Translations under genes and position numbers: made by a program
Notes under the pieces: generated by a model
The model's database searches: none
Told to the model about the DNA's origin: nothing
What the model saw: the letters and a program-made list of their open reading frames with translations, nothing else
Assembly (NCBI GenBank): GCA_030374805.1
Contig: JARGSG010000197.1
Span: 930,001 to 994,000, forward strand
Origin: Gracilaria gracilis
Lineage: Eukaryota; Rhodophyta; Florideophyceae; Gracilariales; Gracilariaceae
Direction of reading: 5' to 3'
DNA length: 64,000 nt
Shown here: piece after piece, positions 40,999-51,781 of the stretch
Position numbering within the stretch: position 1 is the stretch's first letter
Layout: the number at the start of each line of letters is the position of its first letter

Positions 40999-41458
40999 TG
41001 TGACCGTTGTACAACCGTTGGGAGGCGCGCAGAGCTGATCTCCCATTGAGAAATCCCCACGCGTCGCCGAGCGACGACCTCTTCTAGATAGAGCTACGTG
41101 CCAGGCCGCAATCGGACAAACCTTTTTGGCGCCCTTTTGCGCAGCCACACAATGTGTGCCACACATTTGCATCGGCGAAAAAGTACCAACGATAGATACA
41201 GCGTGTGCTGACATGTCGCGGCGGGCACACGTCAACACGCGCATTTGGGCCCATGTCACGGATCAAATTGGACTTGGGTGGCGGCGCTTCAACTGGACTC
41301 AAAAAGCCATTGATCACCTATTGACGCACTGTCGTCATAGATCGTAACCTCCCCCTCACCCCCTCTAACCGAAAATCCCCCCGCTCGTCGCCTGCCTCTC
41401 TCATAGCGTCCGCCCCGCTGGATCGCCCCTCCGTTCACCCCTCAACTTGCTAGCATGG

Positions 41459-43894
41459 ATGGCATCGCCGCGAAACCGTCCTCCAGATTCTCTGGAACGG
41501 AGCGGCGCCCAACGCGTTCGCCAACGCGGTGCTGCCGAACAATCACACATCCTTCATCATTCCGATGATGAACTTTTCTCTGCCCGTGTATCGGCGCTCA
41601 TCGCCGAACGTCAGCTTTTGCTACGACAGGGTCTTATCCGTCGCCTTCAGCACTTGAAAGTCGCTATTCTGTCCTCGGAGCTCAACGACCATCATGAATC
41701 TGCGGAACAGAAGCTGTTACCCTCAGAAAGGGATCGAGGTGATTCTCCTACACAACAGCATTCTCCCTCTTTACTTTTGCGACCTGGAATGGAATCCATG
41801 GCACATTTGCATTCCCATCTTGATGACGTTGCCGTTCAAAGGCCCTCCAGGGCTTCGACAGATATTGGCCAAGGCGCATCAGATTCATTACGAGAAGAAC
41901 CAACAACAAAAAGACGCAGTTACCCGGCGCGACGAGTGGCGTTTATGCATCGTGACTTGGAGACGGGTGGGTCAGATACAAATCAAGCTGAACGAACCGT
42001 CCTGAGCACATCTCCTGCTATGACGCCTTCGGACCATGAGCGCACTCAAATGCCACCCCATCAGCATTCTGATCCATGGTTGACATATTCCACACCATCT
42101 CTTCCAGAAAGCGCAAGTGAAGGCATCGCATCCACCACATCACTCGAGTCTCCGTTCCCACCCAGTGCTCCACTACCAGAAGGCTGTCAGTCTTTAGACC
42201 ATTCGGGGACTGAGTCGTTCGCGATCCAATCATCTCCTCCTGTCAGCGTCTACGAGGATCATACTAGAAGCGACAGCCTGGAAGCCCGTAGAGACAAACC
42301 ACCTACGGTTCTGCCGCGTGATTCTGAAGATGCTAGTCACAATGTCGAATATGAAAGGAAAGGACAGTCTGTGGACTTCGCCTTGCATTCAATCGGGGCA
42401 TCCGGTTCCCAAGAACTCGCAACTGCTGGCGCTTTCGGTTTTCATAGGGACGATGAACTTCCTGATGCATTACAACATCATGTGGAAACGCTCCCTACTC
42501 GAGATAGGAGTTCAGATTATCGTTCTTCAACGGATCAAGGGGTTGTAATAGATCCCAAAAGTAATGCAGCTCACACAACACCCCGAAGCCCTCCACTGGT
42601 GTCTTCACGAAGCGCGACCACCGAAGGCCATGTCAGTCTGGCTTCGCCCTTGCTTAGGTTTGAGGTCCAACTGTTTTCAAGCTTTGCAGCAGATATGAAC
42701 AAATCCATAGAATCGGGCAGGTGGCATTTTCGAGAGGCTTTGGTTAAGCACCAGGACGGTGCTGAGACTCATACCGACTCCCTCGCTTCCCCAACAGTCC
42801 AACGAGACACCGGTTCTGATTCACGTGCTCGTAGGAATCTCTTGCAGCGAGACATGCTACCTCACTCTTCAAGTCTCCGTCTCAATTCCTTGTATCCATA
42901 TATTCCTAAACTTACCCATTCGGAGTTTGCAGCAATTGGTAATCCCTCTGCGTCACTCTCGGGACAACACGAACAAAGCCCTTGCAGTCTAGACGCGCAG
43001 TTCTCAAACATCTTATCTCCTTCCCATGGAGTGACTCCGTCTCTAACGCTCCTCAGTATGGCTTTTTTCGACCAGGAGTTGAAGCTACTCATCGACAACA
43101 ATTTTCGTTTGTCACACGTTCCGAGAGACGAGTCTTTTCTTGAGGCGGTCAGGATTTCTGAGCAGATTTCATGTACATTAGCGCAACAACACCAAGAGCC
43201 CTTGGCTCTCAAGCACATCGTTCCCTCTGGCCAGGAGTCACAGTTTCTGACCAGCTTAGATGTTGAACCCGAGCTTGATATCTCTAACTCATCAACTTCT
43301 CTCCAATGGATATCAGACCTTCAGAAATTTCTTGGAAAAGTTCGGACCCCAGTGCTGGCTAATTTTCAACGCCGCACATACTTCAACATGTCTGAGCATG
43401 ATGAAAGACGTGCTCCGACAGCAATGTGGCACTTTGACATTGCTAACTCCTCGCAACATGCGGAGGAACTAACAGAATTATCGCAAGCACAATCTCACGT
43501 GGCATATGGAACAGCAACCGATACTCGAAGATACTCTTCTTATTACTCAAATCGGGGCGTTCATTCTTCACCCGGAGACACTACGGTGGCGCTCAACTTT
43601 GGCTTCCAAACTCGAACTAACTATCCCTTTAGAAAGACGTACCGACACTCGCACAAACGTGGGGAAGTATCGCATGAAACGCGTCCGATCTCACCTGCAG
43701 GAGACCGATCTCACGATGCGTTATGCAGCGCCGAGTTCTCTGCTCAGGCGTTGATTCCGGCTTGTCAAGGGGCTCTTCCCTTTAATGCAATCGAAACTGG
43801 TAGCACTCTTCGTGATGCATCGAGAGCTGGCGATAAAGCTGTAGTATACTCCATTAGCGAAGAAGGAAAGCTGATTGGCCGTAAAGACAAATGA
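41459..43894 (+). CDS. Large disordered Ser/His-rich protein of unknown function
   Basis: 811 residues from the ATG at 41459; a second ATG at 41455 is out of frame. The frame is open for 2.4 kb with no introns. The composition is high in Ser, Thr, Asp, Glu, His and Arg, with few hydrophobic clusters. The exceptions are short helical stretches near residues 35-65 ('LLLRQGLIRRLQHLKVAIL'), 400-425 ('LLRFEVQLFSSFAADMNKSI') and 555-600 ('MAFFDQELKLLIDNNFRL'). No domain is recognised. The even codon use across the frame supports a true protein. Confidence 0.6.
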   Translation: MASPRNRPPDSLERSGAQRVRQRGAAEQSHILHHSDDELFSARVSALIAERQLLLRQGLIRRLQHLKVAILSSELNDHHESAEQKLLPSERDRGDSPTQQHSPSLLLRPGMESMAHLHSHLDDVAVQRPSRASTDIGQGASDSLREEPTTKRRSYPARRVAFMHRDLETGGSDTNQAERTVLSTSPAMTPSDHERTQMPPHQHSDPWLTYSTPSLPESASEGIASTTSLESPFPPSAPLPEGCQSLDHSGTESFAIQSSPPVSVYEDHTRSDSLEARRDKPPTVLPRDSEDASHNVEYERKGQSVDFALHSIGASGSQELATAGAFGFHRDDELPDALQHHVETLPTRDRSSDYRSSTDQGVVIDPKSNAAHTTPRSPPLVSSRSATTEGHVSLASPLLRFEVQLFSSFAADMNKSIESGRWHFREALVKHQDGAETHTDSLASPTVQRDTGSDSRARRNLLQRDMLPHSSSLRLNSLYPYIPKLTHSEFAAIGNPSASLSGQHEQSPCSLDAQFSNILSPSHGVTPSLTLLSMAFFDQELKLLIDNNFRLSHVPRDESFLEAVRISEQISCTLAQQHQEPLALKHIVPSGQESQFLTSLDVEPELDISNSSTSLQWISDLQKFLGKVRTPVLANFQRRTYFNMSEHDERRAPTAMWHFDIANSSQHAEELTELSQAQSHVAYGTATDTRRYSSYYSNRGVHSSPGDTTVALNFGFQTRTNYPFRKTYRHSHKRGEVSHETRPISPAGDRSHDALCSAEFSAQALIPACQGALPFNAIETGSTLRDASRAGDKAVVYSISEEGKLIGRKDK

Positions 43895-44684
43895 TGCGGA
43901 GAAACATCCGTTTTGAACTCGCAGAAGCTAAGTACGGGCTAACTGTGTGGAACGCTAGCCCACTTTCCCTGTGCTCTGAACGTTCCATAACACTTCAGTA
44001 GAGTACACGTCGTGTACCGTGTAGCTAACAATTTGTCACTATTCGTCTGAGGTCAGATTTCCGAATACCTCAGGTGTTGTTGCAAAGATTTTTCCAGTCT
44101 GTTGGTAACGCTACCGTTGTACTGACTATTTTTTCCCTTGGTAAGTCTTTACCAACGAGATGCAAGGAAAAGTTGTACCATGATTTAGAACATCCATTGA
44201 TACCGGAGATACAAAAGAAGTTGACATCGTTGTTATGATGTTCTCTAGAGGTCGCTGTGGTTTTTCACAAACGGATAAGACCTTCCCTCAAGAGCAGCAA
44301 AACAGACCACTACGACTGGCAGAAGTTACAGATTTCCTGCCTGGCTTGCTTACAGTTGATAGAAATCAGTCTTCAGCTGCGTTTTCACACTTTGTGCGAT
44401 CTCATTTTGAGCTCTTCAACGGCGCATGTGCAGTTGCAGTCGCGCATCTCTCTAGATACTTTGTAGTACAGAGTCTGTACCACCTTCCCTCCACCAACTT
44501 GATTCCAGAGGTTCTTCAATTCGTTCGTGAAGCTGACCACCTCGCAGGCCCCAAGCGAATAATAGTCATACTCGACAGCCGCTGACGACGCGCTCAAGTG
44601 CAGAGGCCCTTTGGCGCAGCTCACTTGTTCTGAATCAAACGGGAGGGACGAAGTATTCTCATTGAGTTCAACTCTGTTGCCGAA
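43895..44684. other. Intergenic region with one weak open frame
   Basis: 790 bases before the RRF gene. It includes a TTGGTAA...TTACCAA inverted pair near 44100-44155. A 116-codon frame at 44235-44585 is listed separately. Confidence 0.4.
44235..44585 (+). CDS. Possible small protein or exon, unrecognised
   Basis: 116 codons from ATGATG at 44235. The middle looks protein-like ('RLAEVTDFLPGLL', then a helical 'SAAFSHFVRSHFELFNG'). No family is recognised and no splice partners were found. It ends 100 bases before the RRF start. Confidence 0.3.
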   Translation: MMFSRGRCGFSQTDKTFPQEQQNRPLRLAEVTDFLPGLLTVDRNQSSAAFSHFVRSHFELFNGACAVAVAHLSRYFVVQSLYHLPSTNLIPEVLQFVREADHLAGPKRIIVILDSR

Positions 44685-45386
44685 ATGGCCTTTTGCTTCA
44701 CCGGGCTTCCCCTTTCCCCCACCTGGACACACAGTCCTGTACATCACACATTCTCTCGTCCAAACTCTCTCCGACTCCCACGCGCTAGTCGCTCAAGATT
44801 GCATGCTCCTGAGATTCGATGCGAGCTCACGAAGAATGAAACGGCAGCCAAGTCAGAGGAACGCATGAAGAAAACGATGGATTCTCTCCAGTCCAACTTT
44901 AACACTGTTCGAACGGGTCGCGCAAATCCATCCATCCTCGACCGCGTCATGGTGTCTTACTACGGCACCGAAACGCCATTGAATCAGTTAGCAAGCGTGT
45001 CCATAAGCGGGACTTCCACACTGACTGTTGAACCGTATGATAAGAGCTGTGTGCCAGACGTTGAGAGAGCTCTTCTTCAAAGTGACGTTGGAATCACTCC
45101 GAATAGTGACGGTTCAAAGATTAGACTCACTGTTCCCCAACTTACGGAGGAAAGACGGAAGCAACTTGTGAAACAGGTCAAAGCGATTTCCGAAGAAGCA
45201 CGCGTGGCAATTCGGAATATTAGACGAGATGCCGTTGATGCCCTGAAGAAGTTGGAGAAGAAAAGCGAGCTCGGCAAGGATGAAAGCATGACCATGCAAG
45301 ACGAGGTTCAGAAGCTTACAAACAAGTACGTTAAGCAAATAGACGATATGCTCAAGAGCAAAGAGTCGGACATAATGAAAGTCTAA
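44685..45386 (+). CDS. frr: Ribosome recycling factor, plastid-targeted
   Basis: 233 residues from the ATG at 44685. The first 50 or so are a transit peptide: Ser/Pro/Arg/His-rich, few acids, with Phe at positions 3 and 5. The RRF domain then runs to the end: 'MDSLQSNFNTVRTGRANPSILD', 'VSYYGTETPLNQLASVSI', 'PYDKSCVPDVERALLQSDVGITPNSDG' and 'RLTVPQLTEERRKQLVK', followed by the long C-terminal helix. With EF-G it splits ribosomes after termination. The domain is full length. It converges with SEC31, whose stop is about 120 bases away. Confidence 0.95.
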   Translation: MAFCFTGLPLSPTWTHSPVHHTFSRPNSLRLPRASRSRLHAPEIRCELTKNETAAKSEERMKKTMDSLQSNFNTVRTGRANPSILDRVMVSYYGTETPLNQLASVSISGTSTLTVEPYDKSCVPDVERALLQSDVGITPNSDGSKIRLTVPQLTEERRKQLVKQVKAISEEARVAIRNIRRDAVDALKKLEKKSELGKDESMTMQDEVQKLTNKYVKQIDDMLKSKESDIMKV

Positions 45387-45509
45387 AGAAAACCCACTCA
45401 CGTCTCTCAGACTCACTTTCGTCGCAATGCATGCTCACAATTCCTCACAAACGTTACCACGTTCCCCGCCTCATTTAATAAAGGTAGCCTCTCTAGAGCG
45501 TCTCTAAAC

Positions 45510-48500
45510 CTAGCGACCAGTTAGCACACAATCTATCAGTCGTTTCAAGCCCTGAATCCAATGTGAGTTCGCATCCCAGTATTTCTTTGATAGAGTGCTT
45601 ACGACCACCTTTGCTTCGTCGTAGTTACCTTTTTCTACTGATTTGCTTAATGTTACAAGCAACTCAACAATCGCAGCTTCAATCAATCCATTGTTCAACG
45701 CTGCTAACAGTCTTCCGAGTTTCTTGCTCACGTCATCCATCTTCTTTTTGTACATAGGCGCCTCACTCAAGCTCCGAGCGTACATGTACGAGCCTCGCAA
45801 TGACTTAACGATAACTTGTTGGGTTGGAGGAATCTTAGACACGTCAGCCTTCTCCAGAAAAACGGTTCCAATTCCCAACGCGGAAAGCGATGATGATGTT
45901 GAACCTGAGCGTTGAGGCGGGCCCGCGGGTGTCCCAGAGCTCGAGAGCGGTTTTGTGCGACGTGTTTCCGACACAGCCACTTCAGCGGAAGGAGGAAGAC
46001 TTTGACCGGATCCAAGTCTCGCATTTGAATGGTATGACATGGGAGGAGGTGCGTTTCCATCTGAAACTGGTGGTGGCGGTGGTGGCGGCGGTGGTAATGC
46101 AGCAGTAGGATCCAACGTTGGGCTTGCGCCAATTACTTGAGGAGTAGGTAGTCCTTGGCCAAGCGCTTGTGGAGATGATACACCCCCGGGCATGGGAGGC
46201 ATCGGGACTGGTGGCGGGGCTGGAGCCACTGGTTGCATATACTGCCCAACTGAAGCATTTTGAGAAGGCACTGTATCTGGTGGTAGAGGTGACCCCACCG
46301 CAGGAGGAGAGGGATTCATCTGATATGAGGATGGGTTATAGGCTGGCGCTTCGTTGTAAGCCGTGCTGGGATCGAATGAAGATCTTTCACCACTGGTTGA
46401 CTTCGTCGTGTACATGCCATGTGGACGAAGCGCACCGGAAGCCGCAGTTGGAACCGGAGGTGGAGGCGAAGAGAACGATTGAGCACCCATCCCGCCGGCG
46501 CCCGTCACGGGTGGTGGTGCCACTGCAGATGGGAGTGGTGGACGAGCGCTCCATGTATTCTGGGGTTGCACTTGTGTTCCAGGATACATGGAGGATGGTT
46601 GCTGCATGTAAGGAGAGCTTGTCGAGGCGTACTGGGATCCGTATGCGCTTCCTTGGGTCTCATAAGATTGCATATAGGGATCCGTGGGCTGTTGAGACAT
46701 CATGGACATGGAATCCTCCACAGCCAGACAATCGGAGGCCTTGGAGTGTAGATCCGCCGCAGTGCCATATATACAGCTATACTCAGGATCAATGCTACTG
46801 AGATAAGTGATTGCGGAAGAATAATCACCTTGGATCCCCAATAGAGCCCCGTATTCGCACATCACTGAACCGCTCGTTTCATCAAGGGATCGGACGGAAC
46901 CAATTTCTCGCTCCCCTTGTGCGAGCATCGAAGCCGCGGTTAGAAGGCGTACCTTCTGCACAAGTAGCATAAGCCTCTCTGTACGATCCGCCATCATCAT
47001 AGAAGTAGATTTGCTCCGCGACAAAGGATCCCGCATCCATGCGGATGTAGCCATTCTGGTATTACTTGCACAAATGAAACAGAACAGCGCAGGCGCATCA
47101 TGTTTCTTTGAAAGCAGACGTTGACCAAGCGCAGTGCATGCTTCTGACAGTTCTTCAGCGGGGCTGTACGTGAGCAGGACCGCTAACGCTTCTTTCCATG
47201 CCTCTTTTCCTTCTTCAGCAGCTTCTCTGATATACTCATCCATTTTGGCTTTAGATCCAGCGACCGCACCCACAATCTTCGATCCAGTCGACAGACTTGC
47301 CCGAGACAGATATTCGGCCTGTGTATGCAGCCATAGTTCAGGACCTCCCGCATGTGCAATCACAAGCGCATCAGCTGTTCTCCCTACATGAAGGCAAGCA
47401 TCGACTGCAGTCTTGAAGTCCCCAACGATTACTGCACGTTTGATAAGCACGTCCATCTGTTCCTGCGTGTGTCCCGCAAATGATTTGTGATCGCCATTTG
47501 CTTTGCCCTTACCCTTTGCGTCTCCGTTTGCCTTCAATAAGGTTGATTCATTGTCGACCATAGTGTCGTCGCCATCCAAGATGCTGCTCTTCATATTTAC
47601 ATTATCCACAGGGCTCTCAGTTATTTCCCAGGGAGCGGGCCCTGTCAAAGTCATACCAGAAGCACCATTCGTTATGTTCGTGATTTCATCCTCATGGTCT
47701 ACTTTATTTTGCTGAAACTCCGCGACTTCAGATACAATTGGACGCACAGGTACTGAAAGAGGTGAAGATTGTACCAATCCGTACACGTGACTGGTTATAT
47801 CATCGCCGGCATCCATGGGGGGCAGATCAAACCCAAGATACGAAATGAGTTTTCGGCGAGAATCTGTCTGGAACATGAGAGAAAGTGCATCCCAAGCCAT
47901 CTTATCTTTCGGAGTTTCAGCGGCCGAGCTTGCCTTTTCGCACCACTCTCGTGCGGGGGTGGGATCGTCAGATGTAAGATCCATCAACACACCATCAAGC
48001 CGGTCACATTCATCCCTTGGAAGTGGTATAGGCTCCTGATAGGAGTCGACCGTTACAGTGCTGGTTTTGTTTTTGGAGGCCAGCGAGACCTGGCCACCCC
48101 CAAATGCCAAAGAGATAGAAACTGGTTTGATGAACCACTTAGGGGGTTTGGCAAAATTGTACGCTACGCGTTGAGTTGCAGAAGCCCTTGGAGACCTATC
48201 TGGTACCGCAGCTTGGAACCCTCCCGCAGCCTCTCCAAAGGACTCAGCAAGTGCACTTGCCGTCTCACTGGATACTGAAGGTGCCGTTGTAGAAGTCATC
48301 ATAGAGTTGACGGTAAGGCGCCCGTCAAAGGAAGATGAAAGATAAAGACCTGGGATTCGTGATGACCACTTGACATCAAAATTCCAGTTTGCGGTCTGTG
48401 GCGCTTCGGAAACGATTTCACCGGAAGATACGGAGACAACGACGGTGCGCGAATCACGGGAAGACGTAAGCAGAAGATCCGAGTCATGTGGGCACCAGCT

Positions 48501-49340
48501 CGACGACGCTATTCCATGAGACGAGTGGTGAGTGAAAGTCATAATGGGCTGGGATGGATGTCTCAGATCCCACAGCAAAGCCCCTGTAGAGTCGTCCTGG
48601 TCGCATGTCATCACTATTTGAGTGGCAATTTCTGGGTGCCATGCTAGCGAGGAGCATCGCAATCGACCGCGAGGATTGCGAATGCTGATGACTTGTCGGC
48701 TTTGATTAATATCCCAGACATTCACAACACCAGAGCTAGTACCCGAGGCTAGAATATGCTGCACTTTTCGATTCCAAAGCACAGAGGTGACTTCCTCTTT
48801 GGGAGCGGCGGCTCCTGCCGGTGGCTGACCTGCTGGATGTCTAACAGACGGACCTGCAGAAGGATTGCCGAATTCCCAAAGCAGAACCGTGCCGTCGGCG
48901 CTTCCGCTGGCTAATCGGGTGGGGACGAAAGGGTTGAAGGCCAGTCCTCGAACTGGTGCAGAATGCTTCTTCGCTGCTGTGGGACCGCCAAACAGAACGG
49001 CTCTGTTTTCATCGTCAGAAGGCTTTGAACGAATCAACTTTGCAGCATCCCATACCCGAACGGTACCATCGTTGAGTCCACCGCCAATTAGTCCGGCTGG
49101 ATGCGATCGAGATGGAATGCTCCAGTCGATGGAGGTGAATTTTTCGTGTACAGGGACTTCGGTGGTCACAGAAAGTTTCTCATGAACGATATCAACAGCA
49201 ATTAGTTCAAGAGAAGACGTCCCATTGAAAGAGGTATCAACCGCTCCCGCAAAAGTACCAGAGGCGATGTACCCGCCTCCGACGCCGCCTGGAGACCAAG
49301 CGCCGATAGCCAGGCGGCCCAGCTCGGCGAGAACACCCAT
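45510..49340 (-). CDS. SEC31: COPII coat protein SEC31
   Basis: 1276 residues in one uninterrupted frame from the ATG at 49340. Residues 1-340 form the seven-blade WD40 propeller ('GLAFNPFVPTRLASGSADGTVLLWEF', 'SLAWHPEIATQIVMTCDQD', 'SSSWCPHDSDLLLTSSRDSR'). The helical solenoid (about 420-900) includes 'VDACLHVGRTADALVIAHAGG' and 'ELWLHTQAEYL'. A Pro/Gln/Tyr-rich, disordered stretch (about 920-1150) would hold the SAR1/SEC23-binding segment. A C-terminal helical domain ends the protein ('NGLIEAAIVELL...'). With SEC13 it forms the outer cage of ER-to-Golgi vesicles. The length matches fungal and plant SEC31. The promoter region is shared with the polymerase iota gene. Confidence 0.96.
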   Translation of the reverse strand: MGVLAELGRLAIGAWSPGGVGGGYIASGTFAGAVDTSFNGTSSLELIAVDIVHEKLSVTTEVPVHEKFTSIDWSIPSRSHPAGLIGGGLNDGTVRVWDAAKLIRSKPSDDENRAVLFGGPTAAKKHSAPVRGLAFNPFVPTRLASGSADGTVLLWEFGNPSAGPSVRHPAGQPPAGAAAPKEEVTSVLWNRKVQHILASGTSSGVVNVWDINQSRQVISIRNPRGRLRCSSLAWHPEIATQIVMTCDQDDSTGALLWDLRHPSQPIMTFTHHSSHGIASSSWCPHDSDLLLTSSRDSRTVVVSVSSGEIVSEAPQTANWNFDVKWSSRIPGLYLSSSFDGRLTVNSMMTSTTAPSVSSETASALAESFGEAAGGFQAAVPDRSPRASATQRVAYNFAKPPKWFIKPVSISLAFGGGQVSLASKNKTSTVTVDSYQEPIPLPRDECDRLDGVLMDLTSDDPTPAREWCEKASSAAETPKDKMAWDALSLMFQTDSRRKLISYLGFDLPPMDAGDDITSHVYGLVQSSPLSVPVRPIVSEVAEFQQNKVDHEDEITNITNGASGMTLTGPAPWEITESPVDNVNMKSSILDGDDTMVDNESTLLKANGDAKGKGKANGDHKSFAGHTQEQMDVLIKRAVIVGDFKTAVDACLHVGRTADALVIAHAGGPELWLHTQAEYLSRASLSTGSKIVGAVAGSKAKMDEYIREAAEEGKEAWKEALAVLLTYSPAEELSEACTALGQRLLSKKHDAPALFCFICASNTRMATSAWMRDPLSRSKSTSMMMADRTERLMLLVQKVRLLTAASMLAQGEREIGSVRSLDETSGSVMCEYGALLGIQGDYSSAITYLSSIDPEYSCIYGTAADLHSKASDCLAVEDSMSMMSQQPTDPYMQSYETQGSAYGSQYASTSSPYMQQPSSMYPGTQVQPQNTWSARPPLPSAVAPPPVTGAGGMGAQSFSSPPPPVPTAASGALRPHGMYTTKSTSGERSSFDPSTAYNEAPAYNPSSYQMNPSPPAVGSPLPPDTVPSQNASVGQYMQPVAPAPPPVPMPPMPGGVSSPQALGQGLPTPQVIGASPTLDPTAALPPPPPPPPPVSDGNAPPPMSYHSNARLGSGQSLPPSAEVAVSETRRTKPLSSSGTPAGPPQRSGSTSSSLSALGIGTVFLEKADVSKIPPTQQVIVKSLRGSYMYARSLSEAPMYKKKMDDVSKKLGRLLAALNNGLIEAAIVELLVTLSKSVEKGNYDEAKVVVSTLSKKYWDANSHWIQGLKRLIDCVLTGR

Positions 49341-50089
49341 TCCGATTGCGGCTCTCGGTCAAGACGCTCGTAGTTTCGGTGAAAGTCGCGAGCAAAGATC
49401 TTGCAGAGCGGGAGCAAGAACAGGTAGGCTTGGTGAGTGTGAGCGGTAAGAGGATAGATTTGACAGTCCCCGCTGTCGCTGTGGCGTATTGGAAAGGGGC
49501 AAACAGAGGAAGTTGATCGACAAAAAGCTGACGCTTTGCATTACAGCAAAACTGCTAAATTTTGGGTTTGTTCATTTCAGTGCAGTCGACCAATCACACG
49601 CTCGATATGGTAGCGCAATCATTTTAAGGAGTTGATTTTTAGACATCTCTGATCTGCACAGCACGTCATTGCTGTTTAGTCGATAACACACGTAGTACAA
49701 CGCTTCATCTCTCTATGCCAGCGTCAGTATTCATTTCTCCATCAAGCACCCGAGATAGCCGATTCGTCGAAAGCGGGCGTAGGCAATAAGGGCCCTTGAA
49801 CCCACGATATTTCCCTGCCTTCTCCTCGTGGTCAAGACAGGTCGTGAACGTGAACAGTATGTTCAGCTGAATCGGTTCATGCTCCCATGACATAAAAATG
49901 ACATCCGAGTCCTTATGCGAAACGGGTGTACCGTCGCTTTTTTGGATTACTGTAGCTAGATTACGTTCTGCACGGTGAGAAAACTTCTCCTCAAGAAACC
50001 TCGTTTAAATCGGCCTTTACGTTCCCTTCTCCGCGAAACATAACAAGGTTTGAGAGGATTCTCGGTTCTCAAAGGATATTCAATTTTTC
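49341..50089. other. Divergent promoter region, SEC31 / polymerase iota
   Basis: 750 bases between two divergent starts. No gene seen. Confidence 0.5.
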
Positions 50090-51781
50090 ATGCAATCGGT
50101 GATGAAGAGACCACGCCCTACGACTGCCAGGGGAATCATTGCCCTCGACTTGGATTGCTTCTATGCGTCTGTGGCCATACGGGCACGCCCGCACTTGAAA
50201 GAAAAGCCAGTTGTAATTGTTCAGAAGCACTTGTGCGTAACTAGCAACTACATTGCTCGGAGTCGGGCGAAAGGTGCAGTTCAGAAAATGACACCCGTCT
50301 CTCAGGCTTTAAAGAAATGCCCTGAACTGGTTTGCATAGATGGATCTGACCTTACCCCTTTTCGAGAAGCTAGTCTAGAGGTCCTCACTGTCATACGGGC
50401 ATGGCTTCTTGAAAGGGCGAGAACTGTATCTACGGCCTTGAACAGTGACCCTCCTGTGTGTCCTTGTCAAAGATTAGGATTTGATGAAGTGTTCATAGAC
50501 GTGACAAATCTGATCGAGGCACAGATTGAGAAAGGCGGAGCGCCATTTCTTTTTAAAGGCAATGTGTTTGGAATGACAGAAAACGACGAAGCTCGGCGAT
50601 ATCTTATGGTTGCTTCGCAGATTGCTCATGATCTCAGAGCTCATGTTATTGAACGAACCCAGCTCACACTATGTGCCGGTATAAGTGACTCGAAACAATT
50701 GGCTAAACTTGCAGTAAACATGCACAAGCCCAATGACCAAACAACCTTCTTGCCAGGAAAGTCAGCGGAATATATCAGCACGTTATCGCCCCGAGCACTC
50801 ATGGGTTTCGGTCACAGCACTTACGAAAAGATTGCTGCATGGACAAAAGAACATGCTAAGGGTACGCCCATTGAAACTGTTGCACATGTTTTGCTGTTGT
50901 TTGGAGGTCTGAGCGGTTTGCGACAACTTGAGGATATAACAGGGAATGAGAATCATGCTCGACATCTTCTTGATCTCTGTCGCGGTGTCGATACGACAGA
51001 AATAGTGGATAGCGGCGATGCACCAAAATCTATTTCGGCCGAGGATTCGTGTCGGAACTGCGATAACATGAAAGATGTCAATCGACGTCTCACCATTCAA
51101 ATCACTCGGTTGGTTTCCCGCCTCCGTAATGATGGAATACTGTATTCAAGAAGACCAAGAACGCTAACCGTATCGTACAGATTTCGTGGAGATGGGTTTG
51201 TTGGTACCACACGTTCTGTCCCAATGCCTATGGAAATCGTGTCCGTTTGTTGTTCACGAGAGAGCAGAGCAATCTCAAAGGCAATAGAGGGAATACGACG
51301 AACAGCATTAGACGTTCTTGAAGAACATGCTGGAGTATGTACCAGAAATAAGTTCGATCTAACTCTACTTGCAGTCGGTGCAAACAATTTTACAGGGATA
51401 CGAGCTACCAGTGGAAACGGATCCATTGAAGACATATCGAAGTTCTTCTCTAAACCTACAGGAAACGATAAGGACGTGCCTCGCAAACCAGTTGTTCTTC
51501 AAAGCGGTTCTTCTTTGGGACCGTCACTTGCGGGAAGACTAACATCACGACGCGAAGGAACAAAAGACGACACCGAACGCACAAATGATTCAGAAAGCGT
51601 AGCAGAGGCTAGGTGTCCAATCTGCAATACGAAGCTGTCCGGAGATAACTTGAAGCAGAACAACCACATCGACAATTGTCTTAAAGTCGTTAGTCTTACC
51701 CAAGGAAACGGCAGTTCGAAGAAACGTCGAAAGCAATCGAAGGTAAGAACAGTTGACTCTTATTTTGCAAAGCGCTCATGA
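50090..51781 (+). CDS. POLI: DNA polymerase iota (Y-family translesion polymerase)
   Basis: 563 residues from the ATG at 50090, in a single exon. Catalytic acids are seen in 'IALDLDCFYASV' and 'LGFDEVFIDVT'. The blocks 'CVTSNYIARSRA', 'CPELVCIDGSDLTPFREAS' and 'CAGISDSKQLAKLA' fit the POLI/RAD30B branch better than eta or kappa. A helix-hairpin-helix thumb follows ('LMGFGHSTYEKI') and a little-finger domain. Near the C-terminus is a UBZ4-like zinc finger (C-X2-C...H-X3-C: 'CPICNTKLSGDNLKQNNHID' then 'NC'), and the protein ends in a PIP-box-like 'RTVDSYFAKRS'. It inserts bases opposite damaged template. The combination of UBZ and terminal PIP differs from mammalian POLI, which has UBM motifs. 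Confidence 0.88.
   Translation: MQSVMKRPRPTTARGIIALDLDCFYASVAIRARPHLKEKPVVIVQKHLCVTSNYIARSRAKGAVQKMTPVSQALKKCPELVCIDGSDLTPFREASLEVLTVIRAWLLERARTVSTALNSDPPVCPCQRLGFDEVFIDVTNLIEAQIEKGGAPFLFKGNVFGMTENDEARRYLMVASQIAHDLRAHVIERTQLTLCAGISDSKQLAKLAVNMHKPNDQTTFLPGKSAEYISTLSPRALMGFGHSTYEKIAAWTKEHAKGTPIETVAHVLLLFGGLSGLRQLEDITGNENHARHLLDLCRGVDTTEIVDSGDAPKSISAEDSCRNCDNMKDVNRRLTIQITRLVSRLRNDGILYSRRPRTLTVSYRFRGDGFVGTTRSVPMPMEIVSVCCSRESRAISKAIEGIRRTALDVLEEHAGVCTRNKFDLTLLAVGANNFTGIRATSGNGSIEDISKFFSKPTGNDKDVPRKPVVLQSGSSLGPSLAGRLTSRREGTKDDTERTNDSESVAEARCPICNTKLSGDNLKQNNHIDNCLKVVSLTQGNGSSKKRRKQSKVRTVDSYFAKRS

Larger units (their letters stand above)
39689..41458. other. Gene-poor region with weak open frames and a strong hairpin
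   Basis: 1.8 kb. Open frames of 146 codons (40041-40481) and 89 codons (40582-40851) on the plus strand start with ATG but match no family and have no clear coding bias. A perfect 13-base hairpin lies at 40970-40998. Confidence 0.4.
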
